From Desulfomonile sp963700305 (GTDB lineage: Bacteria > Desulfobacterota > Desulfomonilia > Desulfomonilales > Desulfomonilaceae), in assembly GCA_963700305.1 (NCBI GenBank), contig CAVOXB010000027.1:1-64000 (forward strand): a stretch of DNA of 64,000 nucleotides, read 5' to 3'. Within the stretch, counting starts at the first letter, position 1. Each line of letters begins with the position of its first letter. Made by a program: the position numbers and the translations under genes. This document shows positions 40,181-48,293 of the stretch, piece after piece. The notes below the pieces were generated by a model, which was not told the origin of the DNA, did no database searches, and saw nothing but the letters and a program-made list of their open reading frames with translations.

Positions 40181-40972
40181 GATATGCCTGCGCCTCTGTT
40201 CTTTTTCCTTTTTCATGCAACCTATTGAAACGATTTTGCATTTACGGATCAGCTCGCCAACTGCGGCCTTCCGGTAATCCTCATTCAACCTGGGATCTTC
40301 CAGGATCTTCAATATAGCTCTAATTCTGTAAGTATCAATGGCCGGTGTCGTCATGGACAGCTGATCCGGATTTCCTCCGTGCTTTACGACAAGTGGTTGA
40401 GGCACGAAATCCACTTCATGAAAGGCAGTGATCCTAAGCCATAGATCGTAATCTTCTGCAGCAACAAGTTCCGTATCAAACAGTCCCACTTCATCCAGCA
40501 GACTTCTAGAAATCATAACCGACGACGGGCTGATCAGGCAGCGCTCCAGAGCACGTTCGAAGAATCTCCCGCCTTGCTTTCGGTGAATCTCTTTTTGAGG
40601 GACTATTTTGCCTCCGCGCATCCATATCTCGTCAGTGTGGCAGATGAAGCGCTTTTTAGCATCAGCCAAGGCCACCTGGCATTCCAGCTTTTTCGGGAGC
40701 CATTCATCGTCCGAATCGAGAAATGCCAGAAGCTCGCCGTTCGCATGCTCGATTCCCGTGTTGCGAGCTGCGGATACTCCTCTGTGTTCCTGAAACACGC
40801 ACTTGATCGCATTTCCAAAGCAATCCAAAGCCTCGGCTGTTGAGTCGTTGGACCCGTCATCCACAACGATCAGCTCAAAATCTTTGAAATTCTGATTTAG
40901 CACGGATCTGATCGCCCGAGAGACTAGATGTGCTCGATTGTATGTAGGAATTATTACGGTAATCAAAGGCAT
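40143..40972 (-). pseudogene. Family 2 glycosyltransferase (one frameshift near the 3' end)
   Basis: GT-A fold transferase of about 276 residues. N-terminal LITVIIPTYNRAHLVSRAIR, nucleotide-sugar site VDDGSNDST, HRGVSAARNTGI and the metal motif LDSDDEWLP. Later AAEDYDLWLRI carries the catalytic acidic region. The frame stays open into the ParB-like gene and suggests a fusion, but a lost base near 40192 explains it: the other frame ends naturally as AQAYLELAESYQTGDN with TGA at 40143. Start at ATG 40972 is chosen for the conserved N-terminus; TTG at 40993 is an alternative. Confidence 0.82.
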
Positions 40973-41076
40973 GGTAATTGGTAAACCATTCAAGACCTCG
41001 TGGTCAATACCGACATGCCCCAGAATAAGTGCTTCAGCGAAGTTTCTAGCATCGGATTCGGTGTCAAACGAATCGT

Positions 41077-41496
41077 TTACTTTTTTTCCGTGCGATGGAA
41101 ACAGTCACAGCGCTGCACCGATTTAGGCAAGCGAAACGATCCATCTTCGGGATTTAGAATGGACTCAAAGAAACACTCGTCTCCAGCATGGATATTTCCT
41201 TTGCATTCACCCACAACCGGAGGCAGTTCCTTTCCCAGTATGCTATGCCTGTAGATCCAGCGGGTCTTTCCTCCGTTCGGCGCGCTGCCGTTTCTCGCGC
41301 AGGCTCGCAGCTCTTGGCATAAGCTTTCCAAGCAAGCTGCCAACTGTCTCAGGTCCCTGCGAGCTGTTTCATCGTATTTCTTCGCTTTGGTGGGCAGATA
41401 ATGAAAACAGTATAGGCAGAGGGTGATTATCCCAACCCACAGCACAAGAATATATGGCACGTGAGTGATTTTTGGTTTTAACCGCCCGCCTCGCAT
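41077..41496 (-). CDS. Pseudopilin-like or single-span envelope protein, unknown
   Basis: About 139 residues from ATG at 41496 (AGGA upstream). A basic start (MRGGRLKPK) precedes one membrane segment (YILVLWVGIITLCLYCF). A polar domain with several cysteines follows (CLESLCQELRACARNG, VVGECKGNIHAGDECFF, CDCFHRTEKK). The helix after the membrane span (DETARRDLRQLAACLESL) resembles that of type IV pseudopilins, but no prepilin cleavage site is seen. First gene of the leftward operon with glycosyltransferase, ParB-like, SplB-like and phospholipase-like genes. Confidence 0.55.
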   Translation of the reverse strand: MRGGRLKPKITHVPYILVLWVGIITLCLYCFHYLPTKAKKYDETARRDLRQLAACLESLCQELRACARNGSAPNGGKTRWIYRHSILGKELPPVVGECKGNIHAGDECFFESILNPEDGSFRLPKSVQRCDCFHRTEKK

Positions 41497-41700
41497 TGGT
41501 CCTACAAAGCACATTGCATACGCAAACAAATATTCGCAGCAAGTTCGAAAGCAAATCACACGGCAAATTAATTAATGACTTCCCGCAACTTGAGCATACA
41601 GCGGCATTACCTGTTGATCAATGATGATCTTCGGACCTCTGGACCGGAATTAAAAGAGGGTGTGATCAGATCTTGATCCGAACACAGGTATACGCTAGAA

Positions 41701-41729
41701 TGACCATGCGGTCATTGACCGGGTGGTCA
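41701..41729. promoter_or_regulatory. Twin operators for the TetR regulator
   Basis: Two perfect palindromes stand one base apart: TGACC-ATGC-GGTCA (41701-41714) and TGACC-GGGT-GGTCA (41716-41729). They lie 30-58 bases upstream of the tetR-type start at 41759. Centre spacing is 15 bases. This is the classic form of a TetR-family autoregulatory site, with two dimers binding. Confidence 0.75.
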
Positions 41730-41758
41730 TGATTGAATTATCCTCTCAGGAAGCCTTT

Positions 41759-42424
41759 ATGGACGAATCGCTCAACGCTGGAACCGACTTGTTCCGAAAT
41801 CTATCGCCCGAAAAGCAAGAAAAGGTGTTTCAGGCTGCAGTAAGCGAATTCGCGTCAAAGGGCTATAGAAATGCTTCCATGAACAGTCTCGTCAAGACTG
41901 CCGGAATAAGCAAAGGGAGCATTTTTCAGTATTTCAGGAGCAAACGCAACCTCTTTGACGCTGTGCTGGAAATAGCTGTTCAACAGGTAAAGCGACACCT
42001 CAAACAGGTGCGCGGTTCAACCGAGGACCTGTCTTTTCCCGAACGCCTGGAAAAGCTTCTGAGATCCGGCTTTCAGTTCATAGACAAGCATCCGTTACTC
42101 ACAGCCGTGTACTTTCAGCTATTACAATCAGGAGATGCTCCGTTCGGGTCCGAGAGAATAGTTGAGCTGCGCCGGCAAGGGACCGAATTTCTGACTGAAC
42201 TCATCGAAATGGCTGTATCAAAGGGAGAATTAAGAGCCGATATTGATATTCAACGGGTCGGCTTTCTCGTCAACTCTCTGCTTGAGACCCTGTTAAGGGC
42301 CTATTATACGGAATTTCTCGATTCAGGGCTGGGCCTTTACAAGGGCGATTCCCAGGAACTGGACCTCTGGATCAAAACCAGCGTGGATCTGATTTTTTCA
42401 GGTATCAAGGGCAATCCTGAATAG
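41759..42424 (+). CDS. TetR/AcrR-family transcriptional regulator
   Basis: 221 residues from ATG at 41759 (AGGA 7 bases upstream; an in-frame GTG at 41723 would overlap the operators). Helix-turn-helix: VFQAAVSEFASKGYRNASMN, KTAGISKGSIFQYFRSKRNL. The C-terminal ligand domain is helical (HPLLTAVYFQLLQSGDAPFG). It lies directly upstream of an ABC transporter (15 bases to the substrate-binding protein), so it probably represses itself and the transporter through the twin operators. Confidence 0.9.
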   Translation: MDESLNAGTDLFRNLSPEKQEKVFQAAVSEFASKGYRNASMNSLVKTAGISKGSIFQYFRSKRNLFDAVLEIAVQQVKRHLKQVRGSTEDLSFPERLEKLLRSGFQFIDKHPLLTAVYFQLLQSGDAPFGSERIVELRRQGTEFLTELIEMAVSKGELRADIDIQRVGFLVNSLLETLLRAYYTEFLDSGLGLYKGDSQELDLWIKTSVDLIFSGIKGNPE

Positions 42425-42439
42425 TGATTGGAGGTGTCA

Positions 42440-43382
42440 ATGCGCTCGCGTCTTATCGCTACGATAATTGCTGTTGTCAGTATCGCCGTCAGCGGCTGGG
42501 TACAGGCTGAGGACGCGGTCAAGATTCGCTTCGGAGTATTGCCCGTGCTGCAGGCGCTTCCTTTGTTCGTCGCCCAGGATAAAGGAATTTTTGCCAAGCA
42601 CGGCGCGAATGTAGAGCTGATCCCGTTCAATACCGCCGCGGAGAAAGACATCGCGCTCGCCACAGGGAGCATAGACGGCTATTTCGGCGACCTCTTGACG
42701 GCTATAGTGCTCAAGGCGAATGGCCGGAATGTGACCGTAGTTGCCACCAATTACGATACCCGCAAAGACAAACGCATGTTCGTTGTGTTGGGAAAACCCG
42801 GAGGCAAATATAAGTCTGCTGCGGATCTCGCTGACGTTCCTGTTGCTATTTCGTCTAGTTCGGTGATCGATTACGTGACCTCCAAGCTGCTTACATCCAA
42901 AGGAGTGCCTGAGGACAAAGTCGTTTCCATAGAGGCCAAGAATATCGGTCTGCGGATGCAGATGCTCCTTTCGGGACAAGTGGAGGCCGCAACTCTTCCG
43001 GAGCCACTGGCAACGGCGGCGATTTCTCAAGGGGCTGTCCTACTCGCGGATGATTCCGGACTTCGGAGAGAGCCAGACCGTTCTGGTATTTTCCGGACCT
43101 TTCATGAAGAAGCATGCAAACGGGGTGAAGGCGTTTCTAGTCGCTCAAAATGAGGCCAGCAAGCTTATCGGCTCGGATCCGGATTCAGTCCGGGCCGTCA
43201 TGGTAGAGCACGTGCGACTACCAGAGCCTCTCAAGGCCAAGTATCCAGTTCCGCGCTTCCCGGAGCTGTTGGCACCGGATAAGGATGCTGTGCAGGCCAT
43301 AGTCAATTGGCTCCAAAAGCGTGGGGTGATTACTCCAGCGCTGACATACGAACAGGTAGTTGATGCAGGACTCCTCAAATGA
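42440..43382 (+). pseudogene. ABC transporter periplasmic substrate-binding protein, NitT/TauT type (one frameshift)
   Basis: About 314 residues. GGAGG lies before ATG 42440, followed by a signal peptide (IATIIAVVSIAVSGWVQA). The NMT1/SsuA-like fold shows FGVLPVLQALPLFVAQDKG and GSIDGYFGDLLTAIVLKANG. Near 43065 the frame changes; the second frame continues GESQTVLVFSGPFMKKHANG and LPEPLKAKYPVPRFPELLAP to TGA at 43382. The 3' end overlaps the ATPase gene by 20 bases. Substrate could be a sulfonate, nitrate-like anion or thiamine precursor; the sequence does not decide. Confidence 0.85.
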
Positions 43383-44125
43383 ACTTATTCGCTGCATCGC
43401 GGTAGCAAAGACCTACAGAGCTGACAACGGCCCGATTCCCGCGTTGAGCGCTACGGACGTTTGCCTGTCTCCGGGCGAAACTCTGGCCATGGTTGGGCCT
43501 TCCGGCTGCGGCAAATCTACCCTGCTGCTTATGATGGCCGGTCTCGAGCCGCCCACCACTGGCCGGGTAGAATTCAAAGGCGAGCATCTGGTCCGACCGC
43601 ACAGGGAAATCTCTCTGGTTCTGCAGGATTATGGTCTTTTTCCCTGGAAGACGGTCCGCGACAATGTGGAACTGGGGTTGAGGATTCGCCGGGAACCTGT
43701 GAATCGAACTCGCATCGACGAGCTGCTGACAGAATTGGACATCAGCGACAAAGGCGAAGTGTATCCGCAGCAACTTTCAGGGGGGCAAAAACAGACGCGT
43801 TGCTCTCGCGAGGGCTCTGATTTTGGATCCGGCTCTGTTGTTGCTGGACGAGCCTTTTGCAGCCTTGGATACGTTGACTCGCGAGCGCCTGCAGGATTTG
43901 GTCGCGGAATCCTGGCGCAGGCGAAAATTCGGCATGACACTGGTTACCCATAATATTCAGGAAGCGGTCCGACTCGGACAGCGCATTCTGGTCATGGGGA
44001 AGTCCCCCGGCGAGGTGCTGGACGTGGTGGATAATCCGTCGGCTTGCGGTCCGGATTATAGAGGCACTCAGGAATTCTATGAACTCTACGGCCGTGTGCG
44101 CGGCCGGTTGGAGCAAACCCTATGA
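43363..44125 (+). pseudogene. ABC transporter ATPase, NitT/TauT type (one frameshift)
   Basis: About 253 residues. Walker A GPSGCGKST, Q-loop VLQDYGLFPWKTV, signature LSGGQKQ, Walker B LLLLDEPFAAL, switch histidine in VTHNIQEA. One extra A after GGGCAAAAACAG (near 43795) splits SGGQKQ from RVALARALILDPA. Start ATG at 43363 lies inside the end of the binding-protein gene. Partner permease follows after a repeat-filled gap. Confidence 0.88.
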
Positions 44126-44199
44126 GCAGTAGGCATGCAGAAATCGGGGAGGAACGTCTTGTACGAAGCTCCTCCCCGAACCCCTCAAGAACATCTAGG

Positions 44200-44340
44200 G
44201 TTGCCAGTAATTATGACGTTTATCCGATGGGCGAATCCCAAAGATTTCGTAGGGGTCGTCGTCCCTGCCGACCCACTACGGGCACGGAGTCCTGCCGCTA
44301 CGCACTATTCTTTGCGCAATCGGACATTAATTTTGGCAAC
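44200..44340. repeat. 141-base MITE-like element, family R3, copy 1
   Basis: Ends are imperfect inverted repeats: GTTGCCAGTAATTATGACG at the left and TTAATTTTGGCAAC at the right. The interior has GTAGGGGTCGTCGTCCCTGCC and a GC-rich palindrome. A second copy lies at 61235-61375 with about 85% identity by eye. It splits the ABC ATPase gene from its permease gene. Nothing else is seen in 44126-44199. Confidence 0.72.
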
Positions 44341-44389
44341 TGCTATAACAAATGCCGGAATCCGCTACCTCTAAGGCGAGCACTAATCC

Positions 44390-44467
44390 GTCATTCCGAC
44401 GAAAGTCGGAATCCAGTCTTTTCGCTCCTGCGAAACGCCAGACTGGACCCCGACTTTCGTCGGGTGA
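44390..44467. repeat. Inverted-repeat element with long stem
   Basis: Two arms of about 28 bases, CATTCCGACGAAAGTCGGAA and TTTCGTCGGGTGAC with the matching middle GACTTTCGTCGG, face each other, each also containing a small palindrome CCGACGAAAGTCGG. This is a common type of intergenic repeat (CATTCC...GGAATCCAG) and may work as a transcription attenuator before the permease gene. Confidence 0.6.
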
Positions 44468-44501
44468 CGATCACGCCTGCGTAGTGAACGGAGGGATTCT
44501 T

Positions 44502-45247
44502 GTGAATAGTTCCCGCAGCGGTTATTTCTGGGGAGTTCTGCTGCTCCTGGCCGTGTGGCAGGTCGCCGCGTGGTGGGCTGGTGAATCTGTGCTTGCGGGA
44601 CCGATGACGGTTTTGACGAAGCTCGTTTCAGAAGGCGCGAACCCCAAAATTCTGGCATCATGTGGGCAGCTCTTCTATTCGAGTGTTTGCCGCTCTGGTT
44701 GTATCCTTCGTCGAGCGCGGTGCCTTTGGGGCTCTTTCTGGGATCGAACGCCAAAGCAGATCGACTAGCCAGGCCTCTGATTTATCTAACGTATCCTGTC
44801 CCGAAAATAGTACTCTTGCCGCTGGTGCTTCTCATTTTCGGTCTGGGAGATCTTGGCAAAATTGCGATGCTTTCGCTGATACTTTTTTTTCAACTGCTAA
44901 TCACAACCCGGGATGCTGCTCGTGCAGTGCCTCGTTCTGCTCGGTACGCGCTTTTCAGCCTCGGCGGCACCAAGCGGCATCTTTTTGCGCACGTAATCTG
45001 GCCTTCAACGTTGCCTGCGGTCTTCACTGCATTGAGAATAGCCACCGGAACAGTGGTAGCTGTGTTATTCTTCGTGGAGTCCATAGGCACTCGTTACGGC
45101 ATGGGGTTCTACATTTTGGACGCATGGGGCCGTGCTGACGTGCCACAGATATTTGTGGGTATAGTGGTGCTTGCGCTTATGGGAGTAATCCTTTACGAAA
45201 CGTTTGATATCCTTGAAAGAGTTTTTTGCAAATGGAACCAGCTATAA
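44502..45247 (+). pseudogene. ABC transporter permease, NitT/TauT type (two frameshifts)
   Basis: About 247 residues, six membrane segments. Start GTG at 44502 with GGAGGG 7 bases upstream. Segments across frames: VLLLLAVWQVAAWWAG, then VGSSSIRVFAALVVSFV, then VPLGLFLGSNAKADRLARPL, the EAA-like loop ARAVPRSARYALFSLGGTKR and LRIATGTVVAVLFFVES. Frame changes lie near 44660 and 44720. It ends overlapping the ubiE start. Together with the two upstream genes it makes a complete importer. Confidence 0.83.
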
Positions 45248-45969
45248 ACGACAAACCATTAAAAGAGTGGACTGACAAAGAACGAATAACAGCGGTCAAG
45301 GGCATTTTTAACGCGATAAGCCCGCGTTACGACCTCCTAAACAGGATAATGTCCGGTCGTCAGGATGTGAGATGGCGGCGATTCGCAGTATCGCGGTTGC
45401 CCGGGAACGCGACAACGGCCTTGGACGTGGCTACAGGGACGGGCGACTTGGCCATTGATGTTGCGGCCGGGGAGCGAATCGAGGTAGTCGGTGTGGATTT
45501 CGTCGAAAAAATGATGCGATTCGCGGTGGAAAAGACTGAGGCTCGGAAGCTCAAAGGGAGAATTACATATGCTGCTGCGGACGCTCTAAATCTGCCTTTT
45601 CCGGATAACAGCTTCGATGTGGCCACCATGGCCTTTGGGATACGAAACATGCCCGACAGGCTCTCCGCGCTCGAGGAGATGGCGCGGGTTGTCAAACCCG
45701 GAGGGAAAATTCTGGTGCTTGAAATGACTTTTCCCCGCAACTTGAGGTTGAGGCGTTTTTTCACATGGTATCTGAGCAATGTGATACCGGTTGTAGGGGG
45801 AATAATCTCAGGCAACAGAAGCGCTTATAAGTATCTGCCTGACTCCATAAAGGATTTTCTGCATCCTGATGACCTGGTTATTTTATTCGAGAAAGCTGGT
45901 CTCAAATCTATAAAGGCGTTCCCATTGACCTTCGGCCTGACTTATCTCCACGAAGGCTACGTGTCGTGA
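45232..45969 (+). CDS. ubiE: UbiE/MenG demethylmenaquinone methyltransferase
   Basis: 245 residues from ATG at 45232, overlapping the permease end by 16 bases. Class I methyltransferase: GIFNAISPRYDLLNRIMSG at the start, SAM motif LDVATGTGDLAIDVAAG, DFVEKMM, and FGIRNMPDRLSALEEMARVV. The C-terminus FGLTYLHEGY is typical of this group. Performs C-methylation of demethylmenaquinone. Followed by menA with a GTGA overlap, a menaquinone pair. Confidence 0.93.
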   Translation: MEPAINDKPLKEWTDKERITAVKGIFNAISPRYDLLNRIMSGRQDVRWRRFAVSRLPGNATTALDVATGTGDLAIDVAAGERIEVVGVDFVEKMMRFAVEKTEARKLKGRITYAAADALNLPFPDNSFDVATMAFGIRNMPDRLSALEEMARVVKPGGKILVLEMTFPRNLRLRRFFTWYLSNVIPVVGGIISGNRSAYKYLPDSIKDFLHPDDLVILFEKAGLKSIKAFPLTFGLTYLHEGYVS

Positions 45970-46850
45970 GCAAATCGCGATTAAGGGCCTGGGTTCAAGC
46001 AAGCCGCGCGCCTTTTTTCGTGGCCACGTTGATCCCTCTCATTTTGGGCGGAGTTATCGCGTCAACGGAGGGAGCTTGGGACGCTTGTCGCTGGTTCATG
46101 GTTCTCCTGGCATCTTTTCTGGTGCATTTGTGCACCAATCTAGCCAACGACTATTTCGATCATGCTGCTGGCGCTGATTCGGGCGAATCTATCGGAGGAA
46201 GCAGAGTCATCCAGGAAGGCAAGATATCTCCACGGGAAATCCGAAATACCCTGATTATTTTATATGCCATGGCATTTGTTTGCGGCGTGTGGATATTGTG
46301 GGTGTCGCGAGTCTGGTGGCTGGCGGGAGTGATGGTTTTTTCCTTCTTTTCCAGCCTGTTCTACACTGCGCCACCGATCCGTTACGGTTATTTTGGTTTG
46401 GGCGAGATCTTTGTCGGCCTGAATATGGGCCCTTTGATGGTAGTCGGGACTGCAGCGGCGCTTACCGGCCGTTTTGTGCCTGCCGCTCTATGGGTGTCAA
46501 TACCTATAGGCGTTATGGTTGCGATGATACTCTATTATCAGTCCTTGCCGGACATAGAAGAAGACAAGAGAGTCGGGAAACGAACCATATCGGTTCGATT
46601 GGGAAATCCTGCGGCAATATGGGGTTTCCGATTTTTCGTAGTCAGTGCCCTGACTTCCATAGTTTTGCTGGTTTTTTTCCGCATATTGAGCCCACTGGCT
46701 CTAGTTTCGGTGTTCACCGTTATTCCTGCTTACGGAATTGACAGGATGATCCGGAGCACTGGGGACTGGAAAGAGCTTCACGATCGCGGGGGCCGCGTGA
46801 GGTCTTTCTACATCATAAACGGCATCATACTGATCATTGCTACTCTGTGA
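45966..46850 (+). CDS. menA: MenA, 1,4-dihydroxy-2-naphthoate prenyltransferase-type UbiA protein
   Basis: 294 residues, about eight membrane segments. First aspartate motif NLANDYFDHAAGAD, second SLPDIEEDKRVGKRT, both typical of MenA. Start GTG overlaps the ubiE stop. Joins the prenyl tail to the naphthoate ring in menaquinone synthesis. Its 3' end overlaps the convergent flavodoxin gene by 11 bases. Confidence 0.9.
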   Translation: MSKSRLRAWVQASRAPFFVATLIPLILGGVIASTEGAWDACRWFMVLLASFLVHLCTNLANDYFDHAAGADSGESIGGSRVIQEGKISPREIRNTLIILYAMAFVCGVWILWVSRVWWLAGVMVFSFFSSLFYTAPPIRYGYFGLGEIFVGLNMGPLMVVGTAAALTGRFVPAALWVSIPIGVMVAMILYYQSLPDIEEDKRVGKRTISVRLGNPAAIWGFRFFVVSALTSIVLLVFFRILSPLALVSVFTVIPAYGIDRMIRSTGDWKELHDRGGRVRSFYIINGIILIIATL

Positions 46851-47418
46851 TGAATCCGCTTATTTGGTGAGCAAATGCGAGGGCGCCATGCCGTACATCC
46901 TCACCCAGAGCTTCTGGCGTGGTCGTAAGAGGTATTATCAGACTGCCCAGATGATCACATTTCAGATAATCCACGAACCTCTTGAACATTTCTTCCATCA
47001 AATCCGTGTTGTTTTCGGCAGCGTCCTCGCAGGTGACAACAAGCCCCAATCCTTTGCCTTCCAGAAATGACTTCCATTGGGGTGTTCCAAAACCCTTTAC
47101 GAGGCAGCAATGGCGGTCAATCAGGGTTTTCATCTGCGAAGTCGGTCCCCAGAAATAAATGGGTGATCCATAGAGAATTATGTCAGAGGCTATTAGACGG
47201 TTGATGATCTCGACAGCGTCGTCTTTCTGCGGACAGCCAGGCTTGTCAGTGAATTTTTTGCAGGTAAAGCACCCTTTGCATCCTCTCACCTTGTGATCAC
47301 TGGTGTTGATGCGATTAACCTCGTGACCTTGCGCCTGAAGAGCGTCTTCTATCCATTGCAGGACCCTGTTTGTATTTCCCTTTTTCCGAGGGCTCCCCAA
47401 AATGCTCGCTATTTTCAT
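46840..47418 (-). CDS. Iron-sulfur flavoprotein / NADPH-dependent FMN reductase family protein
   Basis: 192 residues of the flavodoxin-like fold. FMN phosphate loop GSPRKKGNTNRVLQW, then GCKGCFTCKKFTDKPGCPQKDD, the compact cysteine motif that binds a [4Fe-4S] cluster in Isf-type proteins of anaerobes, and YGSPIYFWGPTSQMKTLIDR for FMN. An electron carrier or oxidative-stress reductase. Single gene, convergent with menA. Confidence 0.9.
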   Translation of the reverse strand: MKIASILGSPRKKGNTNRVLQWIEDALQAQGHEVNRINTSDHKVRGCKGCFTCKKFTDKPGCPQKDDAVEIINRLIASDIILYGSPIYFWGPTSQMKTLIDRHCCLVKGFGTPQWKSFLEGKGLGLVVTCEDAAENNTDLMEEMFKRFVDYLKCDHLGSLIIPLTTTPEALGEDVRHGALAFAHQISGFITE

Positions 47419-47831
47419 GTCTGCCTTGTCGTCCCAAATCCCATTCCGAAGGAAATTATGAGATGCAGAAAAATAGCCATTCCCTCGGACGCGAAAATCT
47501 ATAGCGGTTCTCGAAAGTAATCACGGATTGACTTCCGGTTGCCACTGCTGGCTTGCCCACCAGTGCCGGCCCAGAAAGCACTGCTGGGCAAGCCCGAGCA
47601 GCGGCACCCAAAACACTCGTAATTTGGCGCACTTGATTGCAGAACGTCAGAAATTATGAGAACCACCATAGAAGGGTTGCAACCACCAAGACTGGATTCC
47701 CGCCTGCGCGGGAATGACAGGAGCGGACTTTACTGCGTCCTCGCCCCTGTATCGCTCGTAGGAACATCATCGGTTGAGCTTCTTTAATGAAACGGCTTCC
47801 CCGGCCCAGCCTCGCTTGAATCAGGCGGGTA
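47419..47831. repeat. Intergenic region with two repeat elements
   Basis: No gene is seen. At 47539-47610 the element GCCACTGCTGGCTTGCCCACC...CTGCTGGGCAAGCCCGAGCAGC forms inverted arms (family R4); a relative is at 61423-61490. At 47690-47721 the palindrome TTCCCGCCTGCGCGGGAA is a common CATTCC-type repeat. Confidence 0.6.
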
Positions 47832-48083
47832 TCAGAGGTTACCTTCTTTTCCCCACAATTCGTATCGCTGTTTTTGGCGATCATCCCATTTTTGTCGAGC
47901 CTCGTTCGGAGGGGGGATGAATTCCGAGAGCTTTTTAAAACCAGGAACGTTCCTCGAAGCCCATCCTTCCTCTTGGGCTTCAAATCCTGCTTTCACAGGA
48001 CTCCCCAAACGCAGGCCGGAACATGAGGTCAGCAACGGCATCGCGAAAAATGCCGCGGCCATCACAAACGAAGTCAATTTCAT
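47832..48083 (-). CDS. Small lipoprotein
   Basis: 83 residues from ATG at 48083, with AGGGGA 6 bases upstream. The signal peptide MKLTSFVMAAAFFAMPLL leads to the lipobox LLTSC, so the cysteine is expected to carry lipid. The mature part is short and polar (GFEAQEEGWASRN, EARQKWDDRQKQRYEL). No family recognised. Confidence 0.75.
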   Translation of the reverse strand: MKLTSFVMAAAFFAMPLLTSCSGLRLGSPVKAGFEAQEEGWASRNVPGFKKLSEFIPPPNEARQKWDDRQKQRYELWGKEGNL

Positions 48084-48293
48084 AAAATTCCCCTGTTCAC
48101 AAAGGGTTGATGCAAGGCGACCCACCGGGGATGAGCTTATAACGCTTATTGTTTATCTACACAATACTTTTTACGTAGCAAGGCCAATTTTTTTGTAGAT
48201 TATGCGACAAACGTAGAAAAGTCTAAAGTGGATCAAAGTAATCTCACGAATCTCTCTATTATAATAGTGATAAGACAACCTCAATACGAGTCG

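Noticed and set aside
40143..40993. Glycosyltransferase-ParB fusion protein
   Set aside because: A single frame stays open across both, but the other frame gives a normal glycosyltransferase end (AQAYLELAESYQTGDN, stop at 40143), so a lost base is the simpler explanation.
44122..44484. Small open frames after the ABC ATPase
   Set aside because: They lie in R3 and inverted-repeat DNA; the encoded text repeats at 61262 because the repeat does, not because a protein is conserved.
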